A stretch of DNA of 32,642 bases from Priapulus caudatus. Taxonomy: Eukaryota > Priapulida > Priapulimorpha > Priapulimorphida > Priapulidae. Numbering within the stretch: the stretch's first letter is position 1; each line of letters begins with the position of its first letter. Positions 10,715 through 20,286 of this stretch are shown here, piece after piece. A program made the position numbers and the translations under genes. The stretch spans positions 99,140 to 131,781 of the forward strand of contig NW_014577407.1 in the NCBI RefSeq assembly GCF_000485595.1. Direction: 5' to 3'. Under the pieces are notes generated by a model. It was not told where the DNA came from and searched no databases. It was given only the letters and a program-made list of their open reading frames with translations.

Positions 10715-11056
10715 ACGTTGACAGCCAGAAATGTTCAATTAAATTAGTGTATGTTATTTAGGACCATTAGAAATTAGTTATATATTATATTATAAATGCT
10801 TTCTTGTTCTTGTTACTTATTACCTCAATTGTATTTCTTGTTCTACTGTTCCATATATATGTATATATGTATATATATTTTTTGTACGTAGACAACCAGA
10901 AATGTTCAATTAAATTAGTGTATGTTATTTAGGGCCATTAGAAATTAGTTATATATTATATTATAATTGCTTTCTTGTTCTTGTTACTTATTACATCAAT
11001 TGTATTTTTTGTTCTAGATATACTGTACGTTCCATATATGTATGTATGTATATATT
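10715..11056. repeat. 171-bp tandem duplication, copy A
   Basis: Two adjacent units, 10715-10885 and 10886-11056, share the run from CAGAAATGTTCAATTAAATT to the ATATATGTATATAT tract at high identity. Each unit ends in a TA/GTATAT-rich segment. The same two-unit structure is present in copy B at about 20287-20690. Confidence 0.85.
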
Positions 11057-11144
11057 TTGTTTCTTTCTTATTTCCTATATTTAGTTTAATTGTACTTTTC
11101 CCTCAGACTTTTTATTACCTATGGTAGTGGAGGGGGAGGACAGG

Positions 11145-11245
11145 CACACGGTGGGGCGGTGTGAAGTAGGCGGTACCCGGTGTGGGACTGCACGGTAGCG
11201 GTGTGTGTGAGGCCGGTGTGCGGTGTATGACTGGGCGGTGTGTAT
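11145..11245. repeat. GGTGTG-rich degenerate short repeat
   Basis: About eight copies of a CGGTGTG/GGGCGGTGTG-type motif within 100 bp (GGGGCGGTGTGAAG, CCCGGTGTGGGACTG, GGCCGGTGTGCGGTGT). A more degenerate version occurs at about 20790-20905 in copy B, where a TA/GATA microsatellite follows. Confidence 0.6.
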
Positions 11246-11500
11246 TTTTTTTAGTGTGTGCAATGCCCTACGTATCTCTTGCATCCGAAATTATTCCATG
11301 AAATTCAACACGAATTGGTTTAAATAAATCGATCGAGAGTGCAGTAGAACCGAATGTACAACGTAAGGTCCGTAAGGTGCATCATGATCGCATATGTTAA
11401 TGCTCCGGTTGAGTCACGATTTCCGCTCAGCCGAGTTATTCCCCCTGCGTTCGTTAAGAGTTACTGCCCCTGCTAGCATCCGGGTGTCTTGCTTCAAAAT

Positions 11501-11647
11501 ATGGCGGCTTTTGTTCAGGCAACTCTACATATCTTCAAGCAAAAGACCACGACACCCTCGACAAGTATCAATGTGTTTGTCGAGATTGACCCTCGTAATG
11601 ACTATACGTCATTCTTGCGTCAAATTAGGCGCGACCATGGAATTGAT
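11501..11647 (+). CDS. Candidate first coding exon, unrecognised
   Basis: Starts at ATG 11501 in a good context (A at -3, G at +4, AATATGGCGGC resembling a YY1-type start motif) and reads 49 codons (MAAFVQATLHIFKQKTTT...) to a GTGAGG donor at 11648, phase 0. The frame can alternatively run on to 11827. No family is recognised. The equivalent region of copy B (about 21230-21400) retains AAFVQATL at its start but is then frame-broken, and it diverges strongly, so this exon is supported by one copy only. A MITE starts 170 bp downstream. Confidence 0.3.
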
Positions 11648-11816
11648 GTGAGGTGTGCCAAGCTTGGCATCAGAAAGTCTGTTGGAGATAACCGACGAAC
11701 AGCATATGGGCGATTGTGGGCAGACGAATGTGCGGAGCGAGCAACAGACAAAGGGAACAGCCAGGGAAGTCCTCCCACAGTTACGTGTACCAGGCGAAGG
11801 TGGCAAGACATACTAC

Positions 11817-12339
11817 CAGGCCCGTGAGCCCGGGGGGGGGGTTCGGGGTTCGAGACGAACCGCGAGGAATAAACGCTCCCCCCCGCGCGAGCCCCAAGGC
11901 AAGCAAAAAATTTTTTTTTTAATTTTGCAAGAATTTCACCTCAGGATTGCTCCATTTAGTGTAATAATGGCAAAATCTCCATCGTGTCGGGAGGTGAACA
12001 GTGAAAGCACCCCCCTCCCAACCACCTCCCCCGCTCGGGTCGCTTGCTCTCCTCGCAGCTGTCCGCAATCGCGCCCGAGCAGGGGCCGTGTACAGTGGGG
12101 TCAAGGAGTCCGGACGCCGCACCTGTTCGTCACTGCAGAAAACGGCATATCTGAAGGGGGTGTCAATTAAAAAAAATTCGGGGGGACAGGCTCTCCAGAC
12201 CCCCCCATGTGCTCGCTGTTCAGCCACTATGGTTAGTTTAGACCCCCCTGTACAAATAATGTAGCCACGCCCCTGCCGAACAAATTGTGCCACATTGAAA
12301 AACGAACCCCCCCCCAATAAGAAACTGGCTAACGGCCTG
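11817..12339. mobile_element. MITE-like non-autonomous DNA transposon, copy A
   Basis: The left end CAGGCCCGTGAGCC followed by a G-run and GGTTCG mirrors the right end, whose reverse complement is CAGGCCGTTAGCCAG followed by a G-run and GGTTCG. Termini of the CAGGCCCGTAGCCAGG kind are common on hAT-like non-autonomous elements. The interior has several C-runs, a T-rich tract at 11908-11920 and no transposase. No clear 8-bp target duplication is seen, possibly because of errors. The copy B equivalent is 21599-22497. Confidence 0.5.
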
Positions 12340-13875
12340 AAAACGTGTGTATCTTTGAGGAGCGAAGTTACGCACGGACAAACACCGGATAAATAGCAAG
12401 AGATGAATATCTGTATGGACTAGTGGAGTATTTGGCTCTACTTGTGTCAGGCTAGCGTTTCAATCGCCAAGCGTTAACAACGCCCAGTTCGTGTGAAGGT
12501 GATCGTGGTGCCACTGTGGACAATGTTCAAATTGTGTGATTCGTGTCCATTGAGGCAATACACACATATCAGGTACTGAAAACCGCGTGTCTTTGTCAAA
12601 CTCTGAGATTATACCATCCCAGATCAGCTCACACAACACGGTGAGCGGGCTTTTGCCGAATGAAATGAGGTATGTTTATTTAAAGATCGGACCAGTGCTT
12701 TTCGCATGACACGGATGTGTAGCAGATGAGGTAATGCCAAACAGGTGGAAGAACCTAGACAATGGAGAAAGAAGCAATGTGCTTTCATCTCAGCATCAAA
12801 GAGACGCCGCATATTAAACCAAGTTCGCTACAGAGGTCAGAGTATTACTAAAGATAAGAGACAAATTATGTAAAGTATATGGGAATCATACTATCCTGTT
12901 TGTGGTCATGTATATGTTATAATAAAGATTTTAATCTCTATGGTGAATTGTAAATGCATGTAATAATTTATCGTGACATTGTTCCGTCTACAAGGAGGGA
13001 TTTGTGAAATGCCATCTCTGTGTGATGTCATGTAAATGCAGACTGTATCTGACATTGTTCGTCTATGTTATCCTCTAATGGAAGAATGTAAGTAGTTGCA
13101 GTGTATACAATGTATTAATTTAGCGAATATATGAAATACTTAATACGGTAGGGTACTATAAGGAGGGAGGTGGAGGTAGGGGGAGGAGGTGGGAAGGCTA
13201 GGGGAGGAAGGACCGCCCACTGCCCCACACTCTCGTAAGTGGTCAACCTCGAAAGCTATTACTAGCTTGACTCACTACGCACACGGGCTTCACCCTTAAG
13301 CCTATTCATTCTATAATATTATTATTTGCTCTCCCTTTTACTACTACGGAAATTATCTGTACAACATGAAACTGAAAAGTGGCAAAATAAAAAATAAAAA
13401 AATAAATTTGTAGTTATAGTGATGATAGAGGACAGACTGAACTCACTAGGGAACGAGACTATTTCCGGTCCGACGGATTTTAAACATCGTGATATCGCTC
13501 CGATATGCTGACATTAGACTTCCCACTTCCTCGTTGTCACAGTCATTAGCCAATGTAGATCACAGATTGGTCACCAATAGTGTAAGGTCCATTCAGATGT
13601 TCAATGAACGCTCCCTCAACTAGAATCTTTCACGTACACATGACGCTCCACCATGCAAGAGAAGCGCCCTATTATAAACTCATATCTGTTGTCTCTTTCT
13701 CAGTCGCTGTAATATATCTATCTATAAAAAACATATCAATTCTGTCCGTGTGTTGTATCAAGTTGTTTGCATCGCAATATATGCAATTATAAAATAAACT
13801 CTTTCGTCTATTAACCACAATTGAATGTTATGGTTCACACTAGCAGATTTTCAGTATTTGGGGTTGCATTGTGGG

Positions 13876-13908
13876 CAAGATGGGGCAGTCGTCGCCGTGA
13901 CGTAACTC
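13876..13908 (+). promoter_or_regulatory. YY1/CRE-like motif cluster, copy A
   Basis: GCAAGATGGGGCAG then CCGTGACGTAAC. The copy B version at 24273-24306 reads CAAGATGGCGGCAG and GGTGACGTAACTC, matching YY1 (AAGATGGCGGC) and CRE/ATF (TGACGTAA) consensus motifs, followed by the palindrome CTGACCGTGGTCAG. It could be a promoter for the large exon downstream, which is inference. Confidence 0.3.
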
Positions 13909-14920
13909 AATTTACTGACCGTGGTCAGTGATAGGCTAAGCGCTATCGCAGTTATTAACTATAGGACAGTCAGTGAATGCCAGTGATTGTCTTATAAAAA
14001 AAACTAGTCGCTGTGCAAGGCCATTATCAGCTTTACGTACAAGTTTTTTACCTTTGTGCATCAATGCGTGCGATTAGAAAAAAATGAATAAACTTGCGCA
14101 GCGTCGTACTGGCACTGGTGGCTACAACACCACCCAAAAACATACCTCGATCTGCTTGTCGCTGAGTGTTTTTTTTTTGGGCATAAAATGGTAATGCGTG
14201 GTTGTGTGTTATATTCTGCTTGTGTGACAAATTTACAATTGTTTAATCGAAACCATTTCACGTTTAAAAATCAGGGACAGCTATCGCTTAGCTCAGATGA
14301 CAATATATAATACAATTTATATAATCTAAACAGCTTGTAAAGTTTCTATATTAATATAATATTTTCTTGTTATTATTGAGTTTCCATGTAGTTACATCGA
14401 TATATGAGATTCAGATGCAAGTAAACTGCAATGAAAGAAATTGCTATATTATTGCGACGCCACTCGTAAGCTTGTGAACGAGTGCCTGACCTACTGCAAA
14501 ACATATGCGTCCAAGTAAGGATATAGTGGCAGCATATCGCACAGTGCCAGCGTGTGTAGAGGCCCTAACAGCTCGTTGATCGTAGCGGTTGTTAGTTCGT
14601 CATTATCGATACTGCACCTTTACTTTTGTAGTTGTCACGTTCACCGTGCAACGAGTGATCGCTCATAATACAATGACGAGTGCAGGCGCAGAACCGCGTT
14701 CTCATGTGAAATGTGTAATATATAACGGCATTGCTGTGAAAGGTCAAAGGAAAGCTGTATCATGGCAAAGTCAGTTGCTGTGCTTAAGGCGCGCATATGT
14801 ATGGTACCTTGTTACTTAGAAGAATGGAGACCATCGTATTTACCATTAGCATCTTCGTAATAACTGAAAATAGTGACACACTATCCTGTGTTCCTGTAAG
14901 AACAATTGTAGACGGATCGA

Positions 14921-14946
14921 GCAGGGGCGTATGTATACGTCCCTGC
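14921..14946. repeat. 26-bp hairpin
   Basis: GCAGGGGCGTAT pairs with GTATACGTCCCTGC with one G-T style mismatch. It is kept in copy B at 25277-25300, so it is not a single-read error. Role unknown. Confidence 0.6.
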
Positions 14947-15293
14947 TTAGTAAGGGATGGAGTTTTTACGTGTTATAACGGCAACACATTGTCTTGCAAC
15001 GGCGAAGCAATTAAGTTGCCAAAACAGAGAGTAAAGTAAATTCTATTGAATGAGAACTGTTTATAAAGCAAAATGTCAATGAAGATTGCCAAAAGTCATA
15101 AGCAAGTAGAACCAGACAAGTCGACGAACAAGTTGCCGTACGGCACAACAACATATTAGCATATATAGTTTTGGCAATGCCGTGTTGCTAAACATTCTCC
15201 TACATAGTCCAGCGATGTTGCTATCTCTCCTTTTGTGGTATAAGACGCCAGAGTGTTCGGTCTTGGTTCTTTCTCTTACACGCTTGTTGTGAA

Positions 15294-15492
15294 TGCAGGT
15301 CTAGCCTAGTATTAACTTCAGTCTTACTGTTTAAGTGCAGTAATTCACTAATAACTCTTAATTTGATTGCTTCTAATGGCAGTAGTCAGTCTATATTAAT
15401 TCTTCCTTATTATTGATTGGAATACCAGTATACACGTAATATACACCTTTCTTCGTCTTGCTTCCAACGCAGTATGCAGTGTATTACTCATT
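15294..15492. repeat. ~44-bp degenerate tandem repeat, copy A
   Basis: About five units built on GCAGTATxCAxTATATTAACTTC with T/C-rich filler, as in copy B at 25626-25825 where the spacing is 37-44 bp. The units in copy A are more disrupted. The repeat sits a few hundred bases upstream of the large coding exon. Confidence 0.6.
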
Positions 15493-15935
15493 ACGCTGAG
15501 CCACACTGTTGCAGCCTTCACTGCTGCCTGTAAACTGATGACTGCCCACCGAAAAACACCAAGCTTACGCCAAAGACATCGAAACTGAAAACGAAATACG
15601 CTGCAGACATTCTCGCTGCAAACTCACTGCCAGTTCTACCTTTGAATTCTTTAACATGTGAACAGTCCTTACAGTGCTAAGGGCTTACCGGAGTTGCCCG
15701 TCTCATGTTATAGTATTAGTTGTGTCTCCATAATTTTCTCCTCGCATATATATTGATTCATGAATATTGACATCTTGCTGACCGTCTGCACTCGTAACTT
15801 GCATATTTCTGCCACAAACTAGCATATTATATCTCTTGCACAAGGCAATGCTGGTGGTTAAACTACAAAGATTCGTCTGTTGATATGTAATCTACGATAA
15901 CATTATCTTGTTATCATGCAAGATTTTTTGTGCAG
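15493..15935. other. Presumed intron before the large exon, copy A
   Basis: Collinear with 25826-26245. No gene is seen. It ends in GATTTTTTGTGCAG, the splice acceptor corresponding to the one at 26245. Confidence 0.45.
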
Positions 15936-16387
15936 AGTGACAATGAGTGATGAAACTAAAGCGACTTTGGTGTGCCCTCACCATGTCATTACTAGGACAG
16001 CATGGCATGCAACAGCAGGCGGCAGTAACCATTGAACCAGTGAGATGCATATGCAACAACCAGTCTGCGACAGAAATCACCTTTCTCAACTGTGTATTCT
16101 TAGCGCCGAACCTGCTCCTGATTGCGCATCAAATTTGTCCATGAAGCGGTTATGTTTGCAAATACATAGGACGTACCAAAAATGGAGTGGGTTTAACTAT
16201 TTCAACCGTGAAATGTGGCGAGGTGCCGATAACATTATTTCCCTCTAATAAGGCTGGGAAGAATTGCGCACAGCATACAAAAACCCCAAGGATACATGTA
16301 CCCCATAGATGGAAAACGACAATTACTGGACCTAAAGATGAGGATATCCATCACGAACCTCATATGTATGCAACAAGACTCTCCACA
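15936..16387 (+). pseudogene. Truncated, frameshifted copy A of the unrecognised large exon
   Basis: Matches 26246-26679 of the intact frame. Short shared blocks such as SDETKA, MQQPVC, NKAGK and HTK are readable in changing frames, but scattered single-base indels break the frame. It ends at the N gap. Because it is the last 450 bp of a contig, low read coverage is the simplest explanation for the breaks, rather than real pseudogenisation. Confidence 0.75.
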
Positions 16388-16412
16388 NNNNNNNNNNNNN
16401 NNNNNNNNNNNN
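16388..16412. other. 25-N assembly gap
   Basis: Exactly 25 unknown bases, a typical placeholder for a join of unknown size. It lies precisely between the end of copy A and the start of copy B of the duplicated block. Confidence 0.98.
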
Positions 16413-16855
16413 AGGCCGTCTGCATGCTCCAATGACCATGCGATGCCACAGAGTTCAAGCTTCTTGCGAGTGCTTTACAGTAATCTCTAGTGGCAAAACA
16501 AGTTGTATTGAATCTATCAATGATGGCACGGAGGGAGTGGTGTTCTGCCAAAAGAATCAAGATGTGGGAAAAACAATCTGGCCTACCAGGACCCAGTTCG
16601 CGATGGTATGCCACGCATGGTTGGAAAGTAATTAAAACCAGTTATTGCTAAAAGTATCTTGCGTTGACTATGCGTGCTCTGACTATTGTGAGCATCAAAT
16701 AATAACACCTACTGCCAGAACTCCAAACGAGTCTCCTTACAGGCTGGATCTGCGACAACAAAGTGATCGTACCAAAATTAGGCCCACCTAGTCCGCAAGG
16801 ATGTGGGTGAAACACTAGGCAAAGACAGTCAGTCATGGTACCTGTGTGGCCTGTA
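16413..16855 (+). pseudogene. C-terminal piece of the PIN-like family gene, copy B
   Basis: Corresponds to 7442-7870. Readable blocks in changing frames include the SGKTSCIESINDG segment and FCQKNQDV. Its indels differ from those in copy A, so the two records of this stretch cannot both be correct if they are one locus. It begins at the gap, so the N-terminal part is absent. Confidence 0.65.
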
Positions 16856-16901
16856 ACTGCTGTTGGGTGAACCCCCCCCCCCCACACACACACACACCAA
16901 T

Positions 16902-16922
16902 CACCCTCTAGATCCGCCACTG
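16902..16922 (-). mobile_element. hAT-like terminus, copy B
   Basis: Identical to 7914-7934 (reverse complement starts CAGTGGCGGATCTAG). It follows the same C/CA microsatellite and precedes GATATTTATC. Confidence 0.4.
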
Positions 16923-17169
16923 GATATTTATCTCGATGTGCACTAGGTTAACATTTAAGGACATACTAATAATTAAAGTAATAATATTCTGGGTTACAGT
17001 TACTTGGGATATGTAGGTTTGTCTATTTTTACTTGCAAAAAATACTGTTACTGTACCTTCATAATTAGTGCATCCCGCTTACTACATGCGCGTGATAGTA
17101 ATTTTTTTTATTACTTGTTACTACACAAGTTCCTTTCATGTGTTCTATTTTTTAAATAATTGGTATATG

Positions 17170-17294
17170 TAAATAACAAAGTTAATTTTTACTCAACCGT
17201 GCTGGTTTGAAACGTACCGCTGACGTTTCGCCTCCTGTCAGGAAGCTTTCTCAAAGCAAACTGATGTTAATCAGTTTTGACCACCAGATGGTGT
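17170..17294. repeat. Left inverted arm of Penelope-like remnant
   Basis: Starts TAAATAACAAAGTTAATT and ends CCACCAGATGGTGT. It contains the stop codon and last residues of the endonuclease frame. Its partner is 17712-17836. Confidence 0.9.
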
Positions 17295-17729
17295 GGTGGT
17301 CAATAGCTTAGTCCACACGTGAATAAGCCTGTATCCCCCCTCGTCCCGGTTGATGTTTGGGGTCTTGCGGATCCAGATGGCCTCCTTGATCCAGCGCCTG
17401 ATTTTGTTAGGCTCGCGATCAATGATCTGCGAATTCTCCCAATCGATGGTGTGGTTGTCCTTCGCTACATGATCAGTGATCGCGGATTTGGTGATTTCGG
17501 TAGCCGACTGTTTTCGTTGGGCCCTTGTGAACGATTTGGGTGCTACGGTGTCTACGTCCTTTTGGTGTTCTTTTAGGCGGGTTTTAAATTTTCGGCCGGT
17601 TTCTCCAATGTAACTTCTTTCACACATAGCACACGGTATCTTATAGACGCAGTCCGTAATGTTGTGCATGTCTGTTCTGTCTTTAGGAGTGTGTGGATGT
17701 GTGTTTCCACTACACCATCTGGTGGTCAA
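17271..17729 (-). CDS. GIY-YIG endonuclease domain of a Penelope-like retroelement
   Basis: Encodes the nicking endonuclease that Penelope-like elements use to prime integration. Numbering from a TTG at 17729 (there is no ATG, and a TAA stop lies just upstream in frame), the visible parts are CVYK at 27-30 (GIY position), Cys33 and Cys36 in IPCAMC, YIGETGRKFKTR at 40-51, and His55. ITDHVAKDNH then supplies His87 and His93, and DRE at 104-106 gives the expected catalytic Glu, followed by a basic WIKEAIWIRK helix. The CxxC between GIY and YIG plus the later His pair matches the CCHH signature of Penelope endonucleases. The frame is intact to the stop at 17271. It opens at the junction with the inverted arm, so it lacks RT and any normal start; translation is doubtful. 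The copy A version (8325-8669) is frameshifted. Confidence 0.82.
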   Translation of the reverse strand: MTTRWCSGNTHPHTPKDRTDMHNITDCVYKIPCAMCERSYIGETGRKFKTRLKEHQKDVDTVAPKSFTRAQRKQSATEITKSAITDHVAKDNHTIDWENSQIIDREPNKIRRWIKEAIWIRKTPNINRDEGGYRLIHVWTKLLTTTPSGGQN

Positions 17730-17836
17730 AACTGATTAACATCAGTTTGCTTTGAGAAAGCTTCCTGACAGGAGGCGAAACGTCAGCGGTACGTTTCAAA
17801 CCAGCACGGCTGAGTAAAAATTAACTTTGTTATTTA
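17712..17836. repeat. Right inverted arm of Penelope-like remnant
   Basis: Reverse complement of 17170-17294. In the element's sense strand it brings a stop codon directly upstream of the endonuclease frame, marking the junction where RT-coding sequence would be expected. Confidence 0.9.
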
Positions 17837-17996
17837 TATTATTCTACCAACCGAATGAACTTATTTAATGAATTGGTATATGTTTGCCAAAGTTTACATG
17901 AATTAACAATGTCTTTGTATTGGAGGGGTATGACTTTTACTGACTGAAATTCCTCAACAATTTGTGGTCATGCATCTCCATAATTAATTCAAGTCA

Positions 17997-18410
17997 GTGG
18001 GGAAACGTGATGCACACTACAGAATTGTGTGTCGCATAATTTACGCTTTTAAAATTATCAATTGTCACACCTATGTATTAACTCACATGTACCGGTATAA
18101 TCCTGTTTATGAGCGTGATCTCATTAATCGGTTTCAAGGATTTAATTTAATTGCAGCTTCAAGCAATGTGATCTACAACTGGTATTTGCTTACATTTAGA
18201 CAAGAACACCAGCGCATTACAGGATGGAGCAGCCCACTGTATGCCATGACAGCAGATTTGAAAGTTGAGTCTGGCAATAAAGCTATGCAGCAGGAGGTGA
18301 CACACAGACATGATATGCGTTATCTTGGTACAGCTGCCAATGTGTGTGACTACCGTAACAATCTGCTGGAACGCAACAGGATGAGCAAACAAGGTTTGGT
18401 GATGGTTTAA
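17997..18410 (+). CDS. Open frame of unknown nature, possible exon
   Basis: A 137-codon open frame. Its most protein-like part is residues ~50-135 (VIYNWYLLTFRQEHQ, TADLKVESGNKAMQQEV, HRHDMRYLGTAANVCDYRNN). A TTTAATTGCAG acceptor at about 18146-18156 could begin an exon at CTTCAAGC, and a stop (TAA) follows GLVMV. I recognise no domain. It lies directly upstream of a LINE 3' end but does not resemble reverse transcriptase. In copy A the same stretch (about 9170-9520) is frame-broken. It could be part of the LINE, an exon, or chance. Confidence 0.3.
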   Translation: MGKRDAHYRIVCRIIYAFKIINCHTYVLTHMYRYNPVYERDLINRFQGFNLIAASSNVIYNWYLLTFRQEHQRITGWSSPLYAMTADLKVESGNKAMQQEVTHRHDMRYLGTAANVCDYRNNLLERNRMSKQGLVMV

Positions 18411-18444
18411 CAGTAGTTGACTGCTTCAGTGTTAGAGCTTTAAA

Positions 18445-18660
18445 AAAGAGTGAGTCAAAAAGTTAATTTACCAGGGGTTGATACCACCTACTCGAAGCAC
18501 CAGGAACATGTCAGAGCACTCTTTTCAAATCCCATCCTGCAGATGTGACTACAGGAAAGGCTCCTTCTTTCCCAGGTCTATTACAGAGTGGAACGCCTTA
18601 CCCACTGAAGTGGTGACAGCCGAAAATCTATGTTCCTTTAAGTCTCTGATTACTGCCTAA
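18445..18660 (+). mobile_element. LINE 3' end (RT C-terminus), copy B
   Basis: The frame from TTG 18478 to TAA 18658-18660 contains YRKGSFFPRSITEWNALPTE then VVTAENLCSFKSLI, the standard C-terminal block of Jockey/CR1/Rex-type LINE reverse transcriptases. It is preceded by a KHQEHVRALFSNP-like stretch readable across a frame change. The rest of the RT is missing, as expected for 5' truncation. A T-rich tail (18685-18720) follows. Confidence 0.75.
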
Positions 18661-19124
18661 ACGACATCGGTCATCAGGGCAGTTTTTTAAGTAAAATTTG
18701 CTTTTTTGGTTTTTTTTTCTTTAGAAAATCAAGGGAAAGGAAAATTTTTATTTAGTCTCAACTAGGCGCTCCGCAGCTTGGCACGATAAATCATTCAGAT
18801 AGTGTTGATGGTGCCAATACTAGGCGTTAGAAGTAGAGAGTAGCAAGTTAACTCGCGCCTAAACGGATCTGTACTCGAACCCAATTTTAAAACAAAAATG
18901 GCTTGTCAAGCAATAGTGAAAAAACAGCAAAAACACATTGATTTACCTACACATTGTAATTCAGTCTGAATACACTTTATTCTCTCAAAATGTCAAGTCA
19001 AGGTCTCGTGAAAGTTCGGGGTTTTTCATTATGTCATATCTAAATTTACTTTTATTCTCATGGGGCTGCCTTTGGCCCCATCAAATGAACGCCATCATAT
19101 CACGCCGATTTTATTGACTTGTTA
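18661..19124. other. Non-coding stretch before the copy B insertion
   Basis: Collinear with 9776-10180 of copy A. It begins with the T-rich run after the LINE tail. No gene is recognised. Confidence 0.4.
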
Positions 19125-19610
19125 AGGGACCGGCACAACACCAGGTCGAATGCCATCGGCCGACTGGCATCGTGCGATGAAAATCCCGCTGGATTGTGAT
19201 CCGCGTACAATCGCCGCCAGATGCCACTCGGCCGATGCGATTAGCAGTAAGCAGATCAAAAACGTTTTGACTATATATCCGACCGATGTGAGCATCGCCT
19301 GGTGTTGCGCGCGCTCGCCCGATGGGCCATCGGCGCGATTCGTTACAATTGCTCAGGCCAACTCAGCAGTTAATCCAGCGAAGCGCGCCCTGCGCGCTGC
19401 GCGGCAAGAATCCGTCGCGATGGCATCGGCCGATGCCATCCGCCCGATGGCATCGCCCTGGTGTGTCGACGACTGCGCGATGCCATCACGGCCGTTGTAT
19501 CGACCGATGGCATGCGCCATGGTGTGTCCACGACTCGCCCGAATGCCATCAGACAGGGCGTAAAAGTGCAGGTCATCCCCCAAGTGGCATGCGCCATGGT
19601 GTGTCCGCCT
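19125..19610. mobile_element. GC-rich fold-back MITE, present only in copy B
   Basis: Absent from copy A, where the flanks join (GACTTGTTA to ACCAAGG). The left end AGGGACCGGCACAACACC and the reverse complement of the right end, AGGCGGACACACCATGG, form inverted termini followed by GGCG-ATGCCA in both. TTA occurs on both sides (19122-19124 and 19611-19613), consistent with a 3-bp target duplication as in PIF/Harbinger-type MITEs. The interior is full of GATGCCATCGGCC and GGCCGATGGCATC in both orientations. The open frames here, up to 137 codons, are repeats read as protein. Confidence 0.6.
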
Positions 19611-19613
19611 TTA

Positions 19614-20283
19614 CCACAAGGCACGTCACGTGACTTTTAAGATCCTGCACTCCCCCCCTCCCACCGTACAGTCAATGGCAATATCCGCGCCGAGGCCGGC
19701 AACGTATACGCATCATCGCATCGCGCGCAGTGTGCGCCGCTGGACGACCCAGACCAAACGATTTCTCAAGGCGGGCATGGCTGTTACTGATCGCCGCGAC
19801 CGACCTTCCTGATAATAAGTAAGAGTCGAGGCTGGCTCGTGGGATGTCAGAAACAGGAACGACCCTCCGCTTCACGAATCAGCTACCCACCAATGCGTAT
19901 TTCATAGCACATAATTTGGATAAAGACGTAAGCGAACCCACCTTTGATTTAAAGATTTGTAAGACGCACAATTTATATTGTAGCCGCTCGCAAATGGGCA
20001 CGAAGTGCAGACTTCATTCTAGGGGCTTCACTCGCCCACGAAGCTATTATTTTCACTCCGACAGTCGTGGCCGGACGAGGGGACGCGTGGGAATCACGCT
20101 CCGCACGCATTACTGACGGCTCCATGCAGCTAACTGGTTGCATAGCACTGTGTCGGCCCCAGAGTCCAGTAACTGGTATAAAACTCGCACTCGGATTGCT
20201 ATTCTGCGATAGTGTCGCGAAGTGTGCCGAGGTAGCGATTCAAGGTGATATATATGTTATAAATATGTATAAATTTTTTTGTT
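19614..20283. other. Copy B equivalent of 10185-10714, insertion-rich
   Basis: Aligns with copy A but with an extra base every few positions (for example around 20080-20240), the pattern of uncorrected long-read sequence. No gene is called; open frames are not shared with copy A. Confidence 0.5.
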
Positions 20284-20286
20284 TTT

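Larger units (their letters stand above)
12340..15293. other. Mostly non-coding stretch of copy A
   Basis: Collinear with 22498-25625. It holds a purine-rich tract (13160-13205), an ATAAAATAAA polyadenylation-like site near 13790, a promoter-like motif cluster (13876-13908), and a hairpin (14921-14946). Short open frames here are not maintained in copy B, so no gene is called. Confidence 0.45.
7442..16387. repeat. Large duplicated block, copy A (contig end)
   Basis: Collinear with 16413-26679 over its whole length, including the end of the PIN-like gene, the Penelope endonuclease, the LINE tail, a 171-bp tandem duplication, a MITE, and the start of the unrecognised large exon. It ends at the first N of the gap; its last bases (TGCAACAAGACTCTCCACA) correspond to 26679 in copy B. 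The copies differ by dense single-base indels and one large insertion. The arrangement looks like two overlapping contigs left unmerged rather than a biological tandem duplication. Confidence 0.9.
17170..17836 (-). mobile_element. Penelope-like element remnant: EN domain between 125-bp inverted repeats
   Basis: Arms 17170-17294 and 17712-17836 are reverse complements over 125 bp with one mismatch seen (ACTCAACCG against ACTCAGCCG). The 417-bp interior carries almost only the GIY-YIG endonuclease reading frame on the minus strand. No reverse transcriptase is found upstream (higher coordinates). Penelope-like elements normally encode RT followed by this endonuclease and are often bounded by inverted or direct repeats, so this is either a 5'-truncated copy with an inverted second tail or a short non-autonomous form. 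Confidence 0.8.

Noticed and set aside
11655-12317. Long overlapping frames on both strands around the copy A MITE
   Set aside because: They are produced by the GC-rich, C-run interior of the MITE and are not kept in copy B.
19150-19633. Open frames up to 137 codons on both strands
   Set aside because: They lie inside the GC-rich insertion made of inverted GATGCCATCGG motifs; frames are open because of composition, and the insert is absent from copy A.
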